Positions 26,965 through 36,921 are shown, numbered from the stretch's first letter. The stretch: DNA of 64,000 nt from Candidatus Accumulibacter sp. 66-26 (GCA_001897745.1 MKUH01000006.1:98482-162481); one strand, 5' to 3'. Made by a program: numbers and translations. The notes: a model not told the origin generated them from the letters alone.

Positions 26965-28002
26965 TTACCGCGCACGCCGGCGGGCGATCTCGGCCGCCGC
27001 CTCGCCGACCAGTTCCGGTCCGCGATAGATGAAGCCCGAGTAAAACTGCACCAGACTGGCGCCGGCCTCGATCTTGGCTGCCGCGTCGGCGCCGCTCATG
27101 ATGCCGCCGACGCCGATGATCGGCACTTCGCCGGCCAGCGCCGTCGCCAGCTTGCGCAGCACGGCCGTCGACAGGTCGAAGACCGGGGCGCCGGAGAGGC
27201 CGCCGGCTTCGGAGGCGTTCGGGAAACCTTCAATGCCGGCGCGCGAGAGCGTCGTGTTGGTGGCGATCACGCCGTCCATGCGGTGCTGGCGCAGCAGGTC
27301 GGCGATCGCCTGGATCTGCGCGTCGTCAAGGTCGGGGGCGATCTTCAGGGCGAGCGGCACGTACTTGCCGTGCTTGTCGGCGAGCCGCGCCTGCTCCGCC
27401 TTGAGGGCGCCGAGCAGGGCGTCGAGCGCGTCGTCCTTCTGCAGTTCGCGCAGGTTCTTGGTGTTTGGGCTGGAGATGTTGACCGTGACGTAGCTCGCCG
27501 CGCTGTAAACGCGTTCGAGGCAGATCAGATAGTCGTCGGCGGCCTTTTCGATCGGCGTGTCGAAGTTCTTGCCGATGTTGATGCCGAGGATGCCGCCGCG
27601 CTTCGGGAACTGGGCCGCCGCGACGTTGGCCAGCAGTTTGTCGACGCCGTCGTTGTTGAAGCCCATGCGGTTGATGATGGCCTGCTTCTCGGGGATGCGG
27701 AACAGGCGCGGGCGCGGGTTGCCGGGCTGCGGGCGCGGCGTGATCGTGCCGATTTCGAGAAAGCCGAAACCGAGCGCGGCGAGGGCGTCGATGTGGTCGC
27801 CGTTCTTGTCCAGCCCGGCGGCGAGGCCGACCGGGTTGGGGAAGCGCAGCCCCATGACCTCGACCGGATCGGCCGGAACGGGCTTGGCGAGCAGGCAGGC
27901 GATGCCGGCGGAGTTGAGGAAACCGACGCCGGACATGCCGATGCCGTGGGCGGACTCCGCGTCGAGCGCGAAGAAGAATTTGCGGATGAGGGGATAGAGC
28001 AT
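26965..28002 (-). CDS. pyrD: Dihydroorotate dehydrogenase (quinone)
   Basis: 345 residues. The class 2 N-terminal membrane-associated helix ([20 protein letters not shown]) is followed by the FMN barrel. Seen are [47 protein letters not shown] and the active-site region [10 protein letters not shown], then [27 protein letters not shown]. It oxidises dihydroorotate with quinone as acceptor in pyrimidine synthesis. Start 28002 fits the usual class 2 N-terminus. Confidence 0.95.
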   Translation of the reverse strand: MLYPLIRKFFFALDAESAHGIGMSGVGFLNSAGIACLLAKPVPADPVEVMGLRFPNPVGLAAGLDKNGDHIDALAALGFGFLEIGTITPRPQPGNPRPRLFRIPEKQAIINRMGFNNDGVDKLLANVAAAQFPKRGGILGINIGKNFDTPIEKAADDYLICLERVYSAASYVTVNISSPNTKNLRELQKDDALDALLGALKAEQARLADKHGKYVPLALKIAPDLDDAQIQAIADLLRQHRMDGVIATNTTLSRAGIEGFPNASEAGGLSGAPVFDLSTAVLRKLATALAGEVPIIGVGGIMSGADAAAKIEAGASLVQFYSGFIYRGPELVGEAAAEIARRRAR

Positions 28003-28132
28003 GGGCGCGATTTTACCGCATCGCAGCAGGGGGCGGGGCACGGCGCGACGCTCCGCTGCCGGGGGCGGCTGCGTCGGGATGTAGAATCGGGGGCGTTCGC
28101 AACGGGCGCTATGCGAGGAAGGTCGATCGGCG

Positions 28133-29224
28133 ATGAGTTGGCGGAGATGGGAACGGTTCCAGGCGCTGCTGCGCAGGGAGGTGGTCCAACTGGCGACGGT
28201 CAACGCCAGCGACCGGCGCTGGCAGATGCCGTTCTGCGCCGCCCTGGCTTCCGGCCTGCCGCTCCTGCTCGGCGCCTGGTTCGATCATCTGGAGTACGGA
28301 CTCGTCTCGTCGCTGGGCGGGCTGGTTTTCCTCTATTCGCCCGATACGCCGCTCTCGCACCGCATGGTGTCGCTGATGGCCTGCGCTTTCGGCATGAGCG
28401 CCTGTTACGCGCTGGGAGTGATGAGCCACTTCTTTCCGCTGCTGCTGGTGCCGATGCTGACCTTCATCGCCATCCTGGTCTCGATGGTTTGCCGCTTCTA
28501 CGTGCTCGGACCGCCGGGCAGCCTGTTCTTCATCATGGCCGCCGCGATCGGCGCCTATTCGCCGGTCGAGGTGCTGCAGGTGCCCCTGTTCGTCGGCTTG
28601 CTGACCATGGGGGCGCTGCTGGCCTGCCTGATTGCCTTCTTCTACGGCGTTTACGCCGTGCGCCGGCAGGCGCCGCCGCCGGTCAGGCCGCTGCCGTGGG
28701 CGACCTTCGATTTCGTCGTTTTCGATTCGATCGTCATCGGCGGCTTCGTCGGTATCTCGCTGGCCCTGGCGCAGGCCTTGCAACTCGAGCGTCCCTACTG
28801 GGTGCCGGTGAGCTGTCTGGCCGTCATCCACGGCGCTTCGCTGCGCGCCGTGTGGACCAAGCAGGTGCATCGCATCGTCGGCACCGGCGTCGGCCTGTTG
28901 CTGTCCTGGGGATTGCTGACGCTGCCGCTCGATAAATGGAGCGTCTCGCTGGCGATGATGCTGCTCGCTTTCGTGATCGAGACCCTGGTCGTGCGGCACT
29001 ACGGGCTGGCGGCGGTCTTCATCACGCCGCTGACCATCCTGCTCGCCGAAGCCGGCCGCCTCGGGCACGGCTCGCCGGAGGCGATCCTGCAGGCGCGCCT
29101 GTTCGATACCGTGCTCGGTGCGGTCGTCGGGCTGCTCGGCGGCGTCTGCCTCCATAGTCCGCGCTTTCGCGCCGTCCTCGGCCGCCAGATCCGGCGTTTT
29201 TCTCCGTCGCGCCTGCTGCCGTGA
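28133..29224 (+). CDS. FUSC-like inner-membrane protein
   Basis: 363 residues with roughly ten membrane segments in two blocks (about 30-180 and 205-340) joined by a short cytoplasmic loop ([12 protein letters not shown]). The repeated motif pattern ([27 protein letters not shown]) is that of the FUSC/aromatic acid exporter family. A periplasmic efflux domain is absent. The likely role is small-molecule export, substrate unknown. It is the only plus-strand gene between pyrD and bpt, separating genes that are often neighbours in betaproteobacteria. Confidence 0.75.
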   Translation: MSWRRWERFQALLRREVVQLATVNASDRRWQMPFCAALASGLPLLLGAWFDHLEYGLVSSLGGLVFLYSPDTPLSHRMVSLMACAFGMSACYALGVMSHFFPLLLVPMLTFIAILVSMVCRFYVLGPPGSLFFIMAAAIGAYSPVEVLQVPLFVGLLTMGALLACLIAFFYGVYAVRRQAPPPVRPLPWATFDFVVFDSIVIGGFVGISLALAQALQLERPYWVPVSCLAVIHGASLRAVWTKQVHRIVGTGVGLLLSWGLLTLPLDKWSVSLAMMLLAFVIETLVVRHYGLAAVFITPLTILLAEAGRLGHGSPEAILQARLFDTVLGAVVGLLGGVCLHSPRFRAVLGRQIRRFSPSRLLP

Positions 29225-29240
29225 CCCTGCGTGCGGCGGT

Positions 29241-29990
29241 TCAGCCCGCTGCGAGGTCAGCTTCGTCCAGGTCGCGCCACTCGCCGCCGATCAGGCCTTC
29301 GATCGGCCGGAAGTTCGATTTGTAGGCCATTTTCCGGCTGTCGCGTATCCAGTAGCCGAGGTAGAGGTGGGGCAGGCGGTTGGCCTCGCACTGGGCGATC
29401 TGCCAGAGGACGTTGTAGGTGCCGTAGCTGGCGCCGGCGACGTCCGGGTCGTAGAAGGTGTAGACCGAGGAAAGGCCGTCGTTGAGCACGTCGATGATGC
29501 TGACCATGCGCAGCACGCCGTTTTCCGAGAACTCGACGAGGCGGGTGTCGACGCGGCTCTGCAGCAGGAAGTGCGAATACTGCTCGTGGCTGTCCTGGTC
29601 CATGCCGCCGCCGGCGTGGCGCGCCGACTGGTAGCGCAGGTAGAGTTCGTAGTGGTCGTCGAAGAAGCCGAGCGGCAGTTCGCGCGCCTGCAGGCCGCCG
29701 TGTGCCTTGAGGCTGCGCCGCTGCGCGCGGTTGGGCTGGAAGCGGGCGACCGGCAGGCGCACCGGGATGCAGGCGCGGCATTCGTCGCAGTGCGGGCGGT
29801 AGGTGAAGACGCCGCTGCGGCGGAAACCGGCGCGCACCAGTTCGCCGTACACCTCGACGTTGATCAGGTGCGTCGGCGTCGCGACCTGCGAGCGCGCCAG
29901 CCTGTCCGGCAGATAGCTGCAGGCATAGGGGGCGGTCGCGTAGAACTGCAGCAGCGAGAACGGCAGTTCGGAGTCGTTGAGCCGGGACAT
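29241..29990 (-). CDS. bpt: Aspartate/glutamate leucyltransferase (Bpt)
   Basis: 249 residues. It begins with the conserved [18 protein letters not shown] and [11 protein letters not shown] cysteine region, and ends with the Ate-type GNAT-like domain ([31 protein letters not shown]). It transfers leucine from Leu-tRNA to proteins with N-terminal Asp or Glu, feeding the ClpS/ClpAP N-degron pathway. It lies 23 bp after aat, with which it is functionally paired. Confidence 0.93.
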   Translation of the reverse strand: MSRLNDSELPFSLLQFYATAPYACSYLPDRLARSQVATPTHLINVEVYGELVRAGFRRSGVFTYRPHCDECRACIPVRLPVARFQPNRAQRRSLKAHGGLQARELPLGFFDDHYELYLRYQSARHAGGGMDQDSHEQYSHFLLQSRVDTRLVEFSENGVLRMVSIIDVLNDGLSSVYTFYDPDVAGASYGTYNVLWQIAQCEANRLPHLYLGYWIRDSRKMAYKSNFRPIEGLIGGEWRDLDEADLAAG

Positions 29991-30013
29991 TTCCTGAGCT
30001 TCCTCGGTCTTCT

Positions 30014-30721
30014 TCAGTTCCAGGGCGCGCGCGCGCCATCGACCGGCCAGAGGGCGGGCGCCACAGCGGCCTCCGTGAGTTCGCGCAGGCGGACGATGAA
30101 GTCGCTGCGGGGAATTTCGCGGGCGCCGAGCGAGGCGAGATGCGGCGTGTTCATCTGGCAATCTATCATGGCGAATCCGTGCGCTTCAAGGAAGCGGGCG
30201 AGATGGGCCGCGGCGATTTTCGAGGCGTCGGTCGCGTGCGCGAACATCGATTCGCCGTAAAACATGCGGCCGATGGCGAGCCCGTACAGCCCGCCGACCA
30301 ACGTCCCATCCACCCAGGTTTCGACCGAATGCGCGTAGCCGAGTTCGTGCAGCCGGCGATAGGCCTGCTGCATTTCACGCGTGATCCAGGTGCCTGCCTG
30401 CTCGGCGCGCGGAGTATCGGCGCAGGCGGCGATGACGGCCGCGAAGGCGCTGTCGAGGCGCACTTCGTAGCGCCCGGCGCGCAGCGTGCGGCGCAGCGAG
30501 CGCGAAATCCTGAATTCGGCGGGGAAGAGGACCATGCGCGGGTCCGGACTCCACCACAGGATAGGCTCGCCGGCCGCGAACCAGGGGAAGATGCCGTGCC
30601 GGTAGGCGTCGAGAATGCGCTCCGGCGACAGGTCGCCGCCGGCGCAGAGCAGGCCGTTCGGGTCGGCGAGCGCCCGCGCGAGGGGCGGAAAGGGCGCGTC
30701 GCCGACCAGCCAGGGGATCAT
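30014..30721 (-). CDS. aat: Leucyl/phenylalanyl-tRNA-protein transferase
   Basis: 235 residues. Conserved blocks are [83 protein letters not shown] and [17 protein letters not shown]. It adds Leu or Phe to N-terminal Arg or Lys in the N-degron pathway. The ATG overlaps the stop of the iron transporter ATPase gene as ATGA, an unexpected translational coupling. Confidence 0.95.
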   Translation of the reverse strand: MIPWLVGDAPFPPLARALADPNGLLCAGGDLSPERILDAYRHGIFPWFAAGEPILWWSPDPRMVLFPAEFRISRSLRRTLRAGRYEVRLDSAFAAVIAACADTPRAEQAGTWITREMQQAYRRLHELGYAHSVETWVDGTLVGGLYGLAIGRMFYGESMFAHATDASKIAAAHLARFLEAHGFAMIDCQMNTPHLASLGAREIPRSDFIVRLRELTEAAVAPALWPVDGARAPWN

Positions 30722-31857
30722 TGCGAGAAGTGGACGGGGGCGACCGGCGTTACGCCGCGCGGCGGGAAGGCGCGCGTCGGCGTCTTGAAGGCGACGACGT
30801 GGTCGACGTCGAGCTTGATGCCGATCCGTTCGCCGAGCGCGTGGTTGTGGTGCGAGGGAACCAGCGACAGGACTTCGGCGCCGCTCGTCAGGCGCAGCGT
30901 GTAGAGGATGTCGGCGCCGCGGAAGGCCTTGTGCAGGACTTCCGCCTTCAGGCCGCTGCGGTCGTCGTGAACGATGTCGTCCGGGCGCAGCAGCACCTCG
31001 ACGCCGCAGCCCTTGCCGCAGGTGCCGCAGCCCTGGCCGCATTCGAGCGGCACCTTCGATTCGAGGCGGCCGAGTTCGACTTCGACGCAGTGTCCGTCGA
31101 TCACCATGCCGGGCAGGAAGACGCCCTGGCCGACGAAGTCGGCGACGAAGCGATTGGCCGGGCGGTGGTAGAGGTTGTACGGCGTGTCCCACTGCTGGAT
31201 CAGGCCGTCGGCCATGACGCCGATCTCGTCGGCCATGGCGAAGGCTTCGTTCTGGTCGTGCGTGACGAGGACGGCGGTGATGCCCTGGCTCTTGAGGATG
31301 TCGCGCACTTCGTGCGAGAGGCGTTCGCGCAGGTCGACGTCGAGGTTGGAGAAGGGCTCGTCGAGGAGGATCAGCTGCGGGCGCGGCGCCAGCGCGCGGG
31401 CCAGCGCGACGCGCTGCTGCTGGCCGCCGGAAAGTTCGTGCGGATACTTGCCGCCCTGACCGCCGAGGCCGACCGTGGCGAGCAGTTCGTCGACGCGCGT
31501 ACCGCGCTCGGCGGCGCGCGTGCCGCGCAGGCCGAAGCCGATGTTCTCGGTCACCGTGAGGTGCGGGAACAGCGCGTAGTCCTGGAAGACCATGCCGATG
31601 CGCCGGTGCTCGGGCGGCACGCGGAAGCCGGCGCGGCTGACCGTGCGGCCTTCGACGCGAATTTCGCCGGCGGCGATTTCCTCGAAGCCGGCGATGCAGC
31701 GCAGCAGCGTCGTCTTGCCGCAGCCCGAGGGGCCGAGCAGGCAGGCGATGCTGCCGGCGTCGACGCGGAAGTCCACGCCGTTCACGACGGTGTGCTTGCC
31801 GTAGCGCTGGATGATGCCTTCGAGTTCGAGGTGGTGGGCCATCGGGGAAAGACTCAT
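30718..31857 (-). CDS. fbpC: Fe(III) ABC transporter, ATP-binding protein, with Cys-rich insert
   Basis: 379 residues. The ABC domain has Walker A GPSGCGKT (42-49), signature LSGGQ (142-146), Walker B LILLDEP (162-168) and the switch His in LVTHDQ. A C-terminal TOBE-like regulatory domain follows. Between them, residues 273-284 carry four cysteines spaced C-x3-C-x2-C-x3-C ([12 protein letters not shown]), an unusual metal- or redox-site candidate. The start could be 31857 or 31842 (MAHHLELEG). The stop overlaps aat. It is divergent from fbpB across a promoter region with a Fur-like sequence, so iron is the probable substrate. Confidence 0.87.
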   Translation of the reverse strand: MSLSPMAHHLELEGIIQRYGKHTVVNGVDFRVDAGSIACLLGPSGCGKTTLLRCIAGFEEIAAGEIRVEGRTVSRAGFRVPPEHRRIGMVFQDYALFPHLTVTENIGFGLRGTRAAERGTRVDELLATVGLGGQGGKYPHELSGGQQQRVALARALAPRPQLILLDEPFSNLDVDLRERLSHEVRDILKSQGITAVLVTHDQNEAFAMADEIGVMADGLIQQWDTPYNLYHRPANRFVADFVGQGVFLPGMVIDGHCVEVELGRLESKVPLECGQGCGTCGKGCGVEVLLRPDDIVHDDRSGLKAEVLHKAFRGADILYTLRLTSGAEVLSLVPSHHNHALGERIGIKLDVDHVVAFKTPTRAFPPRGVTPVAPVHFSQ

Positions 31858-31954
31858 GTTTCTGGATTGGAGTTGGAATCGGCAGGGACCCCGGACCGGG
31901 AAGGCGGCGCGGCGCGAGGCAGCTTGAAGAATAACTGCTGCACAAGGGGCGGCT

Positions 31955-31969
31955 CAATTATAATTCGCA
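31955..31969. promoter_or_regulatory. Fur-like site over a -10 element (fbpB/fbpC intergenic)
   Basis: A TATAAT hexamer at 31959-31964 precedes fbpB by about 20 bp. The surrounding 15 bp read TGCGAATTATAATTG on the minus strand, matching the Fur core TGATAATNATTATCA at about 9 of 14 positions. The position between the divergent fbpC and fbpB genes fits iron repression of both. Confidence 0.4.
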
Positions 31970-31985
31970 TTCAGAACGCCAACGA

Positions 31986-33620
31986 ATGAAAACAGTCCGC
32001 TTCAATTCCCTGCTCGCGATTTCAGCGACCGTCGCCGCCCTGGTCGGCCTGCCGGTGGCAAGCGTTCTGGCGAATATCTTCAGCGGCGGCACCGGCGACA
32101 CCTGGGCGCACCTTGCCGCGACCGTCCTTCCCGAGTACGTGAGCAATACGCTGTGGCTGTGCCTCGGCGTCGGTTGCGGCGTCATCGTCCTCGGCGTCGC
32201 CACCGCCTGGCTGACCGCCATGCACGACTTTCCCGGCCGGCGCTTCTTCGAGTGGGGGCTGGTCCTGCCGCTCGCCGTGCCGGCCTACGTGCTGGCCTAC
32301 GTCTATACCGACTTCCTGCAGTTCGTCGGCCCCCTGCAGACCTGGCTGCGCGACACCTTCGGCTGGAGCAAGGCCGACTACTGGTTCCCCGATGTGCGCA
32401 GCCTGGGCGGCGCCGTGACGATGTTCGTCTTCGTGCTCTATCCCTACGTCTACATGCTGGCGCGCACGGCCTTCATCGAGCGCGCCAGCGGCATGCTCGA
32501 AGCGGCGCGCACGCTGGGGCAGGGCGCCTGGCGCAGCTTCTTCCGCGTCTCGCTGCCGCTCGCCCGGCCGGCGGTCGCCGCCGGCGCGACGCTGGCGCTG
32601 ATGGAAACGCTGGCCGATTACGGTACGGTTTCCTATTTTGGCGTGCAGACCTTCACGACCGGCATCTACCGCGCCTGGTTCTCGCTCGGCGACCGTATCG
32701 CCGCGGCGCAGCTGGCGGCGGCGCTGCTCGGTTTCGTCGTCCTGCTGCTCGCGCTGGAGCGCTTTTCGCGCGGCCGTGCGCGCTTCCACAACACGACCGG
32801 GCGCAACCGGCCGATGGCCGGCCGGCGCCTGCGCGGCTGGCACGCGGCGGCGGCGACGCTGGTCTGCGCCCTTCCCCTGTGCGTCGGCTTCCTGCTGCCC
32901 GCCGGCCTGCTGCTGCGTCTGGCGCTGCTCGAGGGCGACGCGCAGTTCGGCGAGCGCTTCATCGGCCTGGCGCGCAACAGCTTCGTGCTGGCCGGCCTGA
33001 CCGCCTGCATCGCGGTCGGCCTCGCGCTGCTGCTGGCGTACGGCGCACGTCTGTCGAAGGGCGTGCCGGCGCGCGCGCTGAACCGGCTGGTCGGACTCGG
33101 CTACGCGGTGCCCGGGTCGGTGATCGCGGTCGGCGTGCTGATTCCGGTGACGCGCCTCGACAACTGGCTGGCCGGGCAGTGGCAGCTGTGGTTCGGCAGC
33201 AATCCGGGGCTTCTGCTCACCGGCGGCATCGCCGCGCTGGTCTATGCCTACCTCGTGCGCTTTCTGGCGGTCGCCCTGCAGTCGGTCGGATCCAGCCTGT
33301 CGAAGATCACGCCGAGCATGGACGATGCGGCGCGCAGCCTCGGGCTGGGGCAGGGCGAGACCCTGCGCCGGGTGCACCTGCCGATGCTGCGCGGCAGCCT
33401 GTTCACCGCCGCGCTGCTGGTTTTCGTCGATGTGATGAAGGAGCTGCCGGCGACGCTGGTGATGCGTCCCTTCAACTTCGACACGCTCGCCACGCAGGCC
33501 TATACGCTGGCCTCCGACGAACGGCTCGCCGAGGCGTCGACGGCGGCGCTGGCCATCGTCGCGGTCGGCCTGCTGCCCCTGATGGCACTGTCGCGCCAGA
33601 TCGCGCGCAGCCGGCGCTGA
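31986..33620 (+). CDS. fbpB: Fe(III) ABC transporter, permease (fused duplicate)
   Basis: 544 residues with two homologous halves of about six membrane segments each. Each half has an EAA-type loop (first: EAARTLGQGAWRSFFRVSLPLARP; second: DAARSLGLGQGETLRRVHLPMLRG). This duplicated permease is typical of FbpB/SfuB iron(III) importers working with FbpA and FbpC. It is divergent from fbpC and convergent with fbpA. The leader between TATAAT and the ATG is short with only a weak ribosome binding site. Confidence 0.9.
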   Translation: MKTVRFNSLLAISATVAALVGLPVASVLANIFSGGTGDTWAHLAATVLPEYVSNTLWLCLGVGCGVIVLGVATAWLTAMHDFPGRRFFEWGLVLPLAVPAYVLAYVYTDFLQFVGPLQTWLRDTFGWSKADYWFPDVRSLGGAVTMFVFVLYPYVYMLARTAFIERASGMLEAARTLGQGAWRSFFRVSLPLARPAVAAGATLALMETLADYGTVSYFGVQTFTTGIYRAWFSLGDRIAAAQLAAALLGFVVLLLALERFSRGRARFHNTTGRNRPMAGRRLRGWHAAAATLVCALPLCVGFLLPAGLLLRLALLEGDAQFGERFIGLARNSFVLAGLTACIAVGLALLLAYGARLSKGVPARALNRLVGLGYAVPGSVIAVGVLIPVTRLDNWLAGQWQLWFGSNPGLLLTGGIAALVYAYLVRFLAVALQSVGSSLSKITPSMDDAARSLGLGQGETLRRVHLPMLRGSLFTAALLVFVDVMKELPATLVMRPFNFDTLATQAYTLASDERLAEASTAALAIVAVGLLPLMALSRQIARSRR

Positions 33621-33697
33621 GCTTTCGCCGCTCTCCCGCTTCTTCTGCCGCGCGGCTGCCGGGCTACTGCCCTCTCCGTCGCCTCAATTCCCTCCCA

Positions 33698-33723
33698 AGG
33701 CGAGATTCCGAGGCGAGATTCCG
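33698..33723. repeat. Short tandem repeat (13 bp x 2)
   Basis: AGGCGAGATTCCG occurs twice in tandem, followed by a third partial copy (AGGCGA). It lies between the ends of fbpB and fbpA, just before the shared terminator. No function is evident. Confidence 0.6.
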
Positions 33724-33756
33724 AGGCGAAGGGGCGCGAAATTCCCGCGCCCAAAC

Positions 33757-33797
33757 GAAAACGCCCCGCCGATTTCCGGCGGGGCGTCGTTTTTGCG
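33757..33797. terminator. Bidirectional intrinsic terminator between fbpB and fbpA
   Basis: A GC-rich stem, CGCCCCGCC paired with GGCGGGGCG around a short loop GATTTCC, is flanked by an A-run on the left (CGAAAACG) and a T-run on the right (CGTTTTTG). It therefore can end transcription of both convergent genes. Confidence 0.85.
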
Positions 33798-33808
33798 GCG
33801 TCCGATGC

Positions 33809-34834
33809 TCAGCGGTAGCCGGCGCGATCGAAGATCATCTGGGCCTTGGCGCGCTGCTTGGCCAGCGCGCCGACTTCCAGCGTATCGGCCTTGAACTTGC
33901 CGAGCGCGTCGAGCGCGGGGTTGGCGACTTTGACGCTGGGGACCGAAGGCCACTCGTTGTTGCCGTCGGCGAAATAGCGCTGCGCGTCGTCGCTCGCCAG
34001 GTATTCGAGGAATTTCACGGCGGCTTCCTTGTGCGGTGCGTGCTTCAGCATGCCGCCGCCGGAAACGTTGATGTGCGTGCCGACGCCCTGCTGGTCGGGC
34101 CAGACGACGCCGACGCGTTCCATGATCTTCTTGTCCTCGGCCTTTTCGGAGCGCATCAGGCGCGCCACGTAGTAGGTGTTGGAGACCGTAACGGCGCACT
34201 CGCCGGCGGCGACCGCCTTGATCTGGTCGGTGTCGCCGCCCTTCGGCGCGCGCGCGAAGTTGGCGACGACGCCCTTGGCCCATTCCTCGGCCTTGGCTTC
34301 GCCCTGGTGCGCGATGATCGAGGCCATCAGCGACAGGTTGTACGGGTGCGAGCCCGAGCGCGAACAGACCTTGCCCTTCAGCTTGGGATTGGCGAGGTCG
34401 GCGTAGTTGCGAACGTCGTCGGCCTGCAACGCGCTCTTGGCGAAGACGATGACGCGCGCGCGGGTCGAGAACGAGAACCAGTCGTCGGTGCGCAGGTGGG
34501 CCGGGATGCGCGATTCGAGCAGCTGCGACTTGATCGGGGCGAACAGGCCGAGATCGTGCGCCGCGGCGAGGCGCGAGGCGTCCACGGTGAGGAGGATGTC
34601 GGCCGGGCTGTTGGCGCCTTCGTTCTTGATGCGCTCGAGCAGTTCGTCTTCCTTGCCTTCGATCCGGTTGATCTTGATGCCGGTCTGCTTGGTGAAATCG
34701 GCGTAAAGCGCTTCGTCGGTCTGATAGTGGCGGGCCGAGTAGAGGTTGAGGACCTTTTCCTCGGCGACGGCGCCGCCGGCGAGCGCGGTGCCCAGGGCGA
34801 GGGTGAGCAGAGACTGCTTGAGCAGGGATTTCAT
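33809..34834 (-). CDS. fbpA: Fe(III) ABC transporter, periplasmic binding protein
   Basis: 341 residues with a Sec signal peptide cleaved near GGAVAEE. The mature protein has the FbpA/SfuA pattern VLNLYSARHYQTDEALYADFTKQTGIKIN, LLTVDASRLAAAHD and the Tyr-rich iron site region TVSNTYYVARLM. It binds ferric iron in the periplasm for FbpB/FbpC. A good Fur box lies 23-37 bp upstream of the start. It is convergent with fbpB. Confidence 0.93.
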   Translation of the reverse strand: MKSLLKQSLLTLALGTALAGGAVAEEKVLNLYSARHYQTDEALYADFTKQTGIKINRIEGKEDELLERIKNEGANSPADILLTVDASRLAAAHDLGLFAPIKSQLLESRIPAHLRTDDWFSFSTRARVIVFAKSALQADDVRNYADLANPKLKGKVCSRSGSHPYNLSLMASIIAHQGEAKAEEWAKGVVANFARAPKGGDTDQIKAVAAGECAVTVSNTYYVARLMRSEKAEDKKIMERVGVVWPDQQGVGTHINVSGGGMLKHAPHKEAAVKFLEYLASDDAQRYFADGNNEWPSVPSVKVANPALDALGKFKADTLEVGALAKQRAKAQMIFDRAGYR

Positions 34835-34856
34835 CACGTGGCTCCGTTTGAACAAA

Positions 34857-34871
34857 TGAGAATTGATATCA
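34857..34871 (-). promoter_or_regulatory. Fur box upstream of fbpA
   Basis: Minus-strand sequence TGATATCAATTCTCA matches the Fur core TGATAATNATTATCA at 11 of 14 positions. It is placed directly upstream of the fbpA start codon at 34834, where repression by Fe-Fur would be expected. Confidence 0.65.
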
Positions 34872-34947
34872 GCGGGCCAGATCATAGCGGAAGGTGAATG
34901 CTTCGTAAATGAGAACGGTTCTTGGAGTGTCGGGCTGAACAGGCAAG

Positions 34948-34971
34948 AAAAAAGACGCCGCAGCGTCTTTT
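34948..34971 (-). terminator. Intrinsic terminator after the NlpC/P60 gene
   Basis: On the minus strand AAGACGC, a 4-base loop, GCGTCTT and then a run of Ts follow the NlpC/P60 stop codon by about 25 bp. Confidence 0.75.
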
Positions 34972-34995
34972 CGGAGGTCGTCGTTTCGAAGCGGA

Positions 34996-35505
34996 TCAGC
35001 GCTCGACGATGCGGCGGGCGCCGTTGTAGCGCTTGACCCAGTAGCCCTGGCGCATGTCCTCGACACGGACTTCGGCGCCGGTGCGCGGCGCGTGCAGGAA
35101 GCGGTTGTCGCCGAGATAGATGCCGACGTGCGAGAAGGCGCGGCGCATGGTGTTGAAGAAAACGAGGTCGCCGGGCTTCAGTTCGCGGCGGTCGACCTTT
35201 TCGCCGACTTCGCTCTGTTCCTTGGCCGTGCGCGGCAGCAGGAGGCCGACCGCATCCTTGAACACCAGCTGGACGAAGCCGCTGCAATCGAGCCCGCTGT
35301 CCGGGTCGGTGCCGCCGTGGCGGTAGTTGATGCCGACGAGCTCCAGCCCCTTGAGGATCAGGTCCTGCGCGCTGCTCGTATAGCGCTCGAACAGGGAAAG
35401 TTCTTCCGCGGGCTTCTGCTGCTCGGTGGCGTGGGCGCCGGAGGCCGCCGTGAAGGCGATGCAGGCGGCAGCGAGCAGGGTGGCGAGGGGCTTGTTGAAA
35501 TGCAT
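34996..35505 (-). CDS. NlpC/P60 family cell-wall hydrolase
   Basis: 169 residues with an N-terminal signal peptide (hydrophobic LATLLAAACIAFTAASGAHA). The catalytic NlpC/P60 domain (about 55-165) shows the nucleophile in GLDCSGFVQLVF and the His in AFSHVGIYLGDNRFLHAPRTG. These proteins cleave D-Glu-diaminopimelate bonds in peptidoglycan stems. Start 35505 gives a standard signal peptide; an upstream in-frame Met would add nine residues. Confidence 0.88.
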   Translation of the reverse strand: MHFNKPLATLLAAACIAFTAASGAHATEQQKPAEELSLFERYTSSAQDLILKGLELVGINYRHGGTDPDSGLDCSGFVQLVFKDAVGLLLPRTAKEQSEVGEKVDRRELKPGDLVFFNTMRRAFSHVGIYLGDNRFLHAPRTGAEVRVEDMRQGYWVKRYNGARRIVER

Positions 35506-35785
35506 GGGGCCGAAATCTATTAGAAAAATCAATGGATGTAAACCCGTGCGGGCCTCATGGCCAAGTTCCGGGCGCGTGAATTTCCATGAGCTTTTTCAGA
35601 CAACTGCATGAAATTCCGGGAATAGTCGCTCAAAGGCGGCGACCGTGATTTTGTGCACAGCAATACGCGAAATTTGGCGAACGGAGTATATTTTCGGCAC
35701 CAGCAGCGGGCTGGATCGCACGGCCTGCGGGCGGATGCGGGATATACCGTCCCGGGCGTATTTCGAAAGCGCGAGAAATTGCGCT

Positions 35786-35791
35786 TATAAT
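35786..35791 (+). promoter_or_regulatory. Candidate -10 element in the NlpC-acuI intergenic region
   Basis: The 380-bp gap 35506-35885 between the divergent NlpC/P60 and AcuI genes contains a perfect TATAAT about 95 bp before the AcuI start. The -35 match is poor. No other feature was recognised in this gap. Confidence 0.35.
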
Positions 35792-35885
35792 CCGTAATTA
35801 TGAATTAGGGTTCGGATTCCGCGTGGGCGCGTCGGGTGTGCGCCTGGCGAAGCGGTCCGACGGTTCCTTTCTCGGGGGTATGCGC

Positions 35886-36881
35886 ATGAGTCCGTTCAAG
35901 GCTTATCTGATTGAAGAGCAGGATGGCAGGACGCACAGCGGCTTCGTCACGCTGGACGAAGCGCAGCTCGACGCGGGCGAGGTGACGATCAAGGTCGCCT
36001 ACTCCAGCATCAATTTCAAGGATGCGCTGGCGGCGACCGGCGCCGGCAGGATCATCCGCCGCTTCCCCTGCGTCGGCGGCATCGATCTTTCCGGCGTCGT
36101 CGAGAAGAGCGCCGATCCGCGCTTCAAACCGGGTGATCCGGTGATCGCCACGAGTTTCGACATCGGCGTCGCGCATCACGGCGGCTACGCCGAATACGCC
36201 CGCGTGCCGGCCGATTGGGTCGTGCCGCTGCCGGCCGGGCTTTCGCTGTTCGAGGCGATGGCGCTCGGCACCGCCGGTTTCACCGCGGCGCTCGGTATCG
36301 TGCGCATGGAGGAAAACGGACTGACGCCGGCCAAGGGGCCGGTCGTCGTGAGCGGCGCGACCGGCGGCGTCGGCAGCCTGGCGGTCGACATGCTGGCGCG
36401 CCTCGGCTACGCGGTGACGGCGCTGACCGGCAAGGAGAGCGAGGTCGACTACCTCAAGCGCCTCGGCGCCGGGGAAGTCGTGCTGCGCTCGTCGCTCGAC
36501 CTCGCGCGCATCCGCCCGCTCGACAAGGCGCGCTGGGCCGGCGCGGTCGACAACCTGGGCGGCGACGTGCTTGCCTGGATGGCGAGCACGATGCAGCAGG
36601 GCGGGACGATCGCCAGCATCGGGCTGGCCGCGAGCACCGCGCTCAACACGACGGTGATGCCCTTCATCCTGCGCGGCGTCAGCCTGCTCGGCATCGACTC
36701 GGGCTACATCCGCGAGCCGTACCGCAGCGGCGTCTGGCGGCGTCTGGCGAGCGACCTGCGGCCGCCGCATCTGGGCGAGATGGCGCGCGCGATTCCGTTC
36801 GACGCCTTGCCCGGCGCATTCGCCGATTTCATCGAGGGGCGCGCCCGCGGGCGCGTCGTGGTCGAGATCGGCGGCGCCTGA
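35886..36881 (+). CDS. acuI: Acryloyl-CoA reductase-like quinone oxidoreductase (YhdH/AcuI family), paralogue 2
   Basis: 331 residues. It has the same family motifs as the gene at 18319: NFKDALAATGAGRIIRRFPCVGGIDLSGVV, GATGGVGSLAVDMLARLGY, PFILRGVSLLGIDSGY. The start at 35886 is preferred over 35880 because the GGGGG ribosome binding site lies 8 bp before it. It lies about 1.2 kb upstream of prpE, with one regulator gene between. AcuI gives propionyl-CoA from acryloyl-CoA and PrpE gives propionyl-CoA from propionate, so the region may serve C3 metabolism. Confidence 0.83.
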   Translation: MSPFKAYLIEEQDGRTHSGFVTLDEAQLDAGEVTIKVAYSSINFKDALAATGAGRIIRRFPCVGGIDLSGVVEKSADPRFKPGDPVIATSFDIGVAHHGGYAEYARVPADWVVPLPAGLSLFEAMALGTAGFTAALGIVRMEENGLTPAKGPVVVSGATGGVGSLAVDMLARLGYAVTALTGKESEVDYLKRLGAGEVVLRSSLDLARIRPLDKARWAGAVDNLGGDVLAWMASTMQQGGTIASIGLAASTALNTTVMPFILRGVSLLGIDSGYIREPYRSGVWRRLASDLRPPHLGEMARAIPFDALPGAFADFIEGRARGRVVVEIGGA

Positions 36882-36921
36882 TCCGCGCCCGGACCGGCTG
36901 GGATAGAGAGGGATAGCGCTC

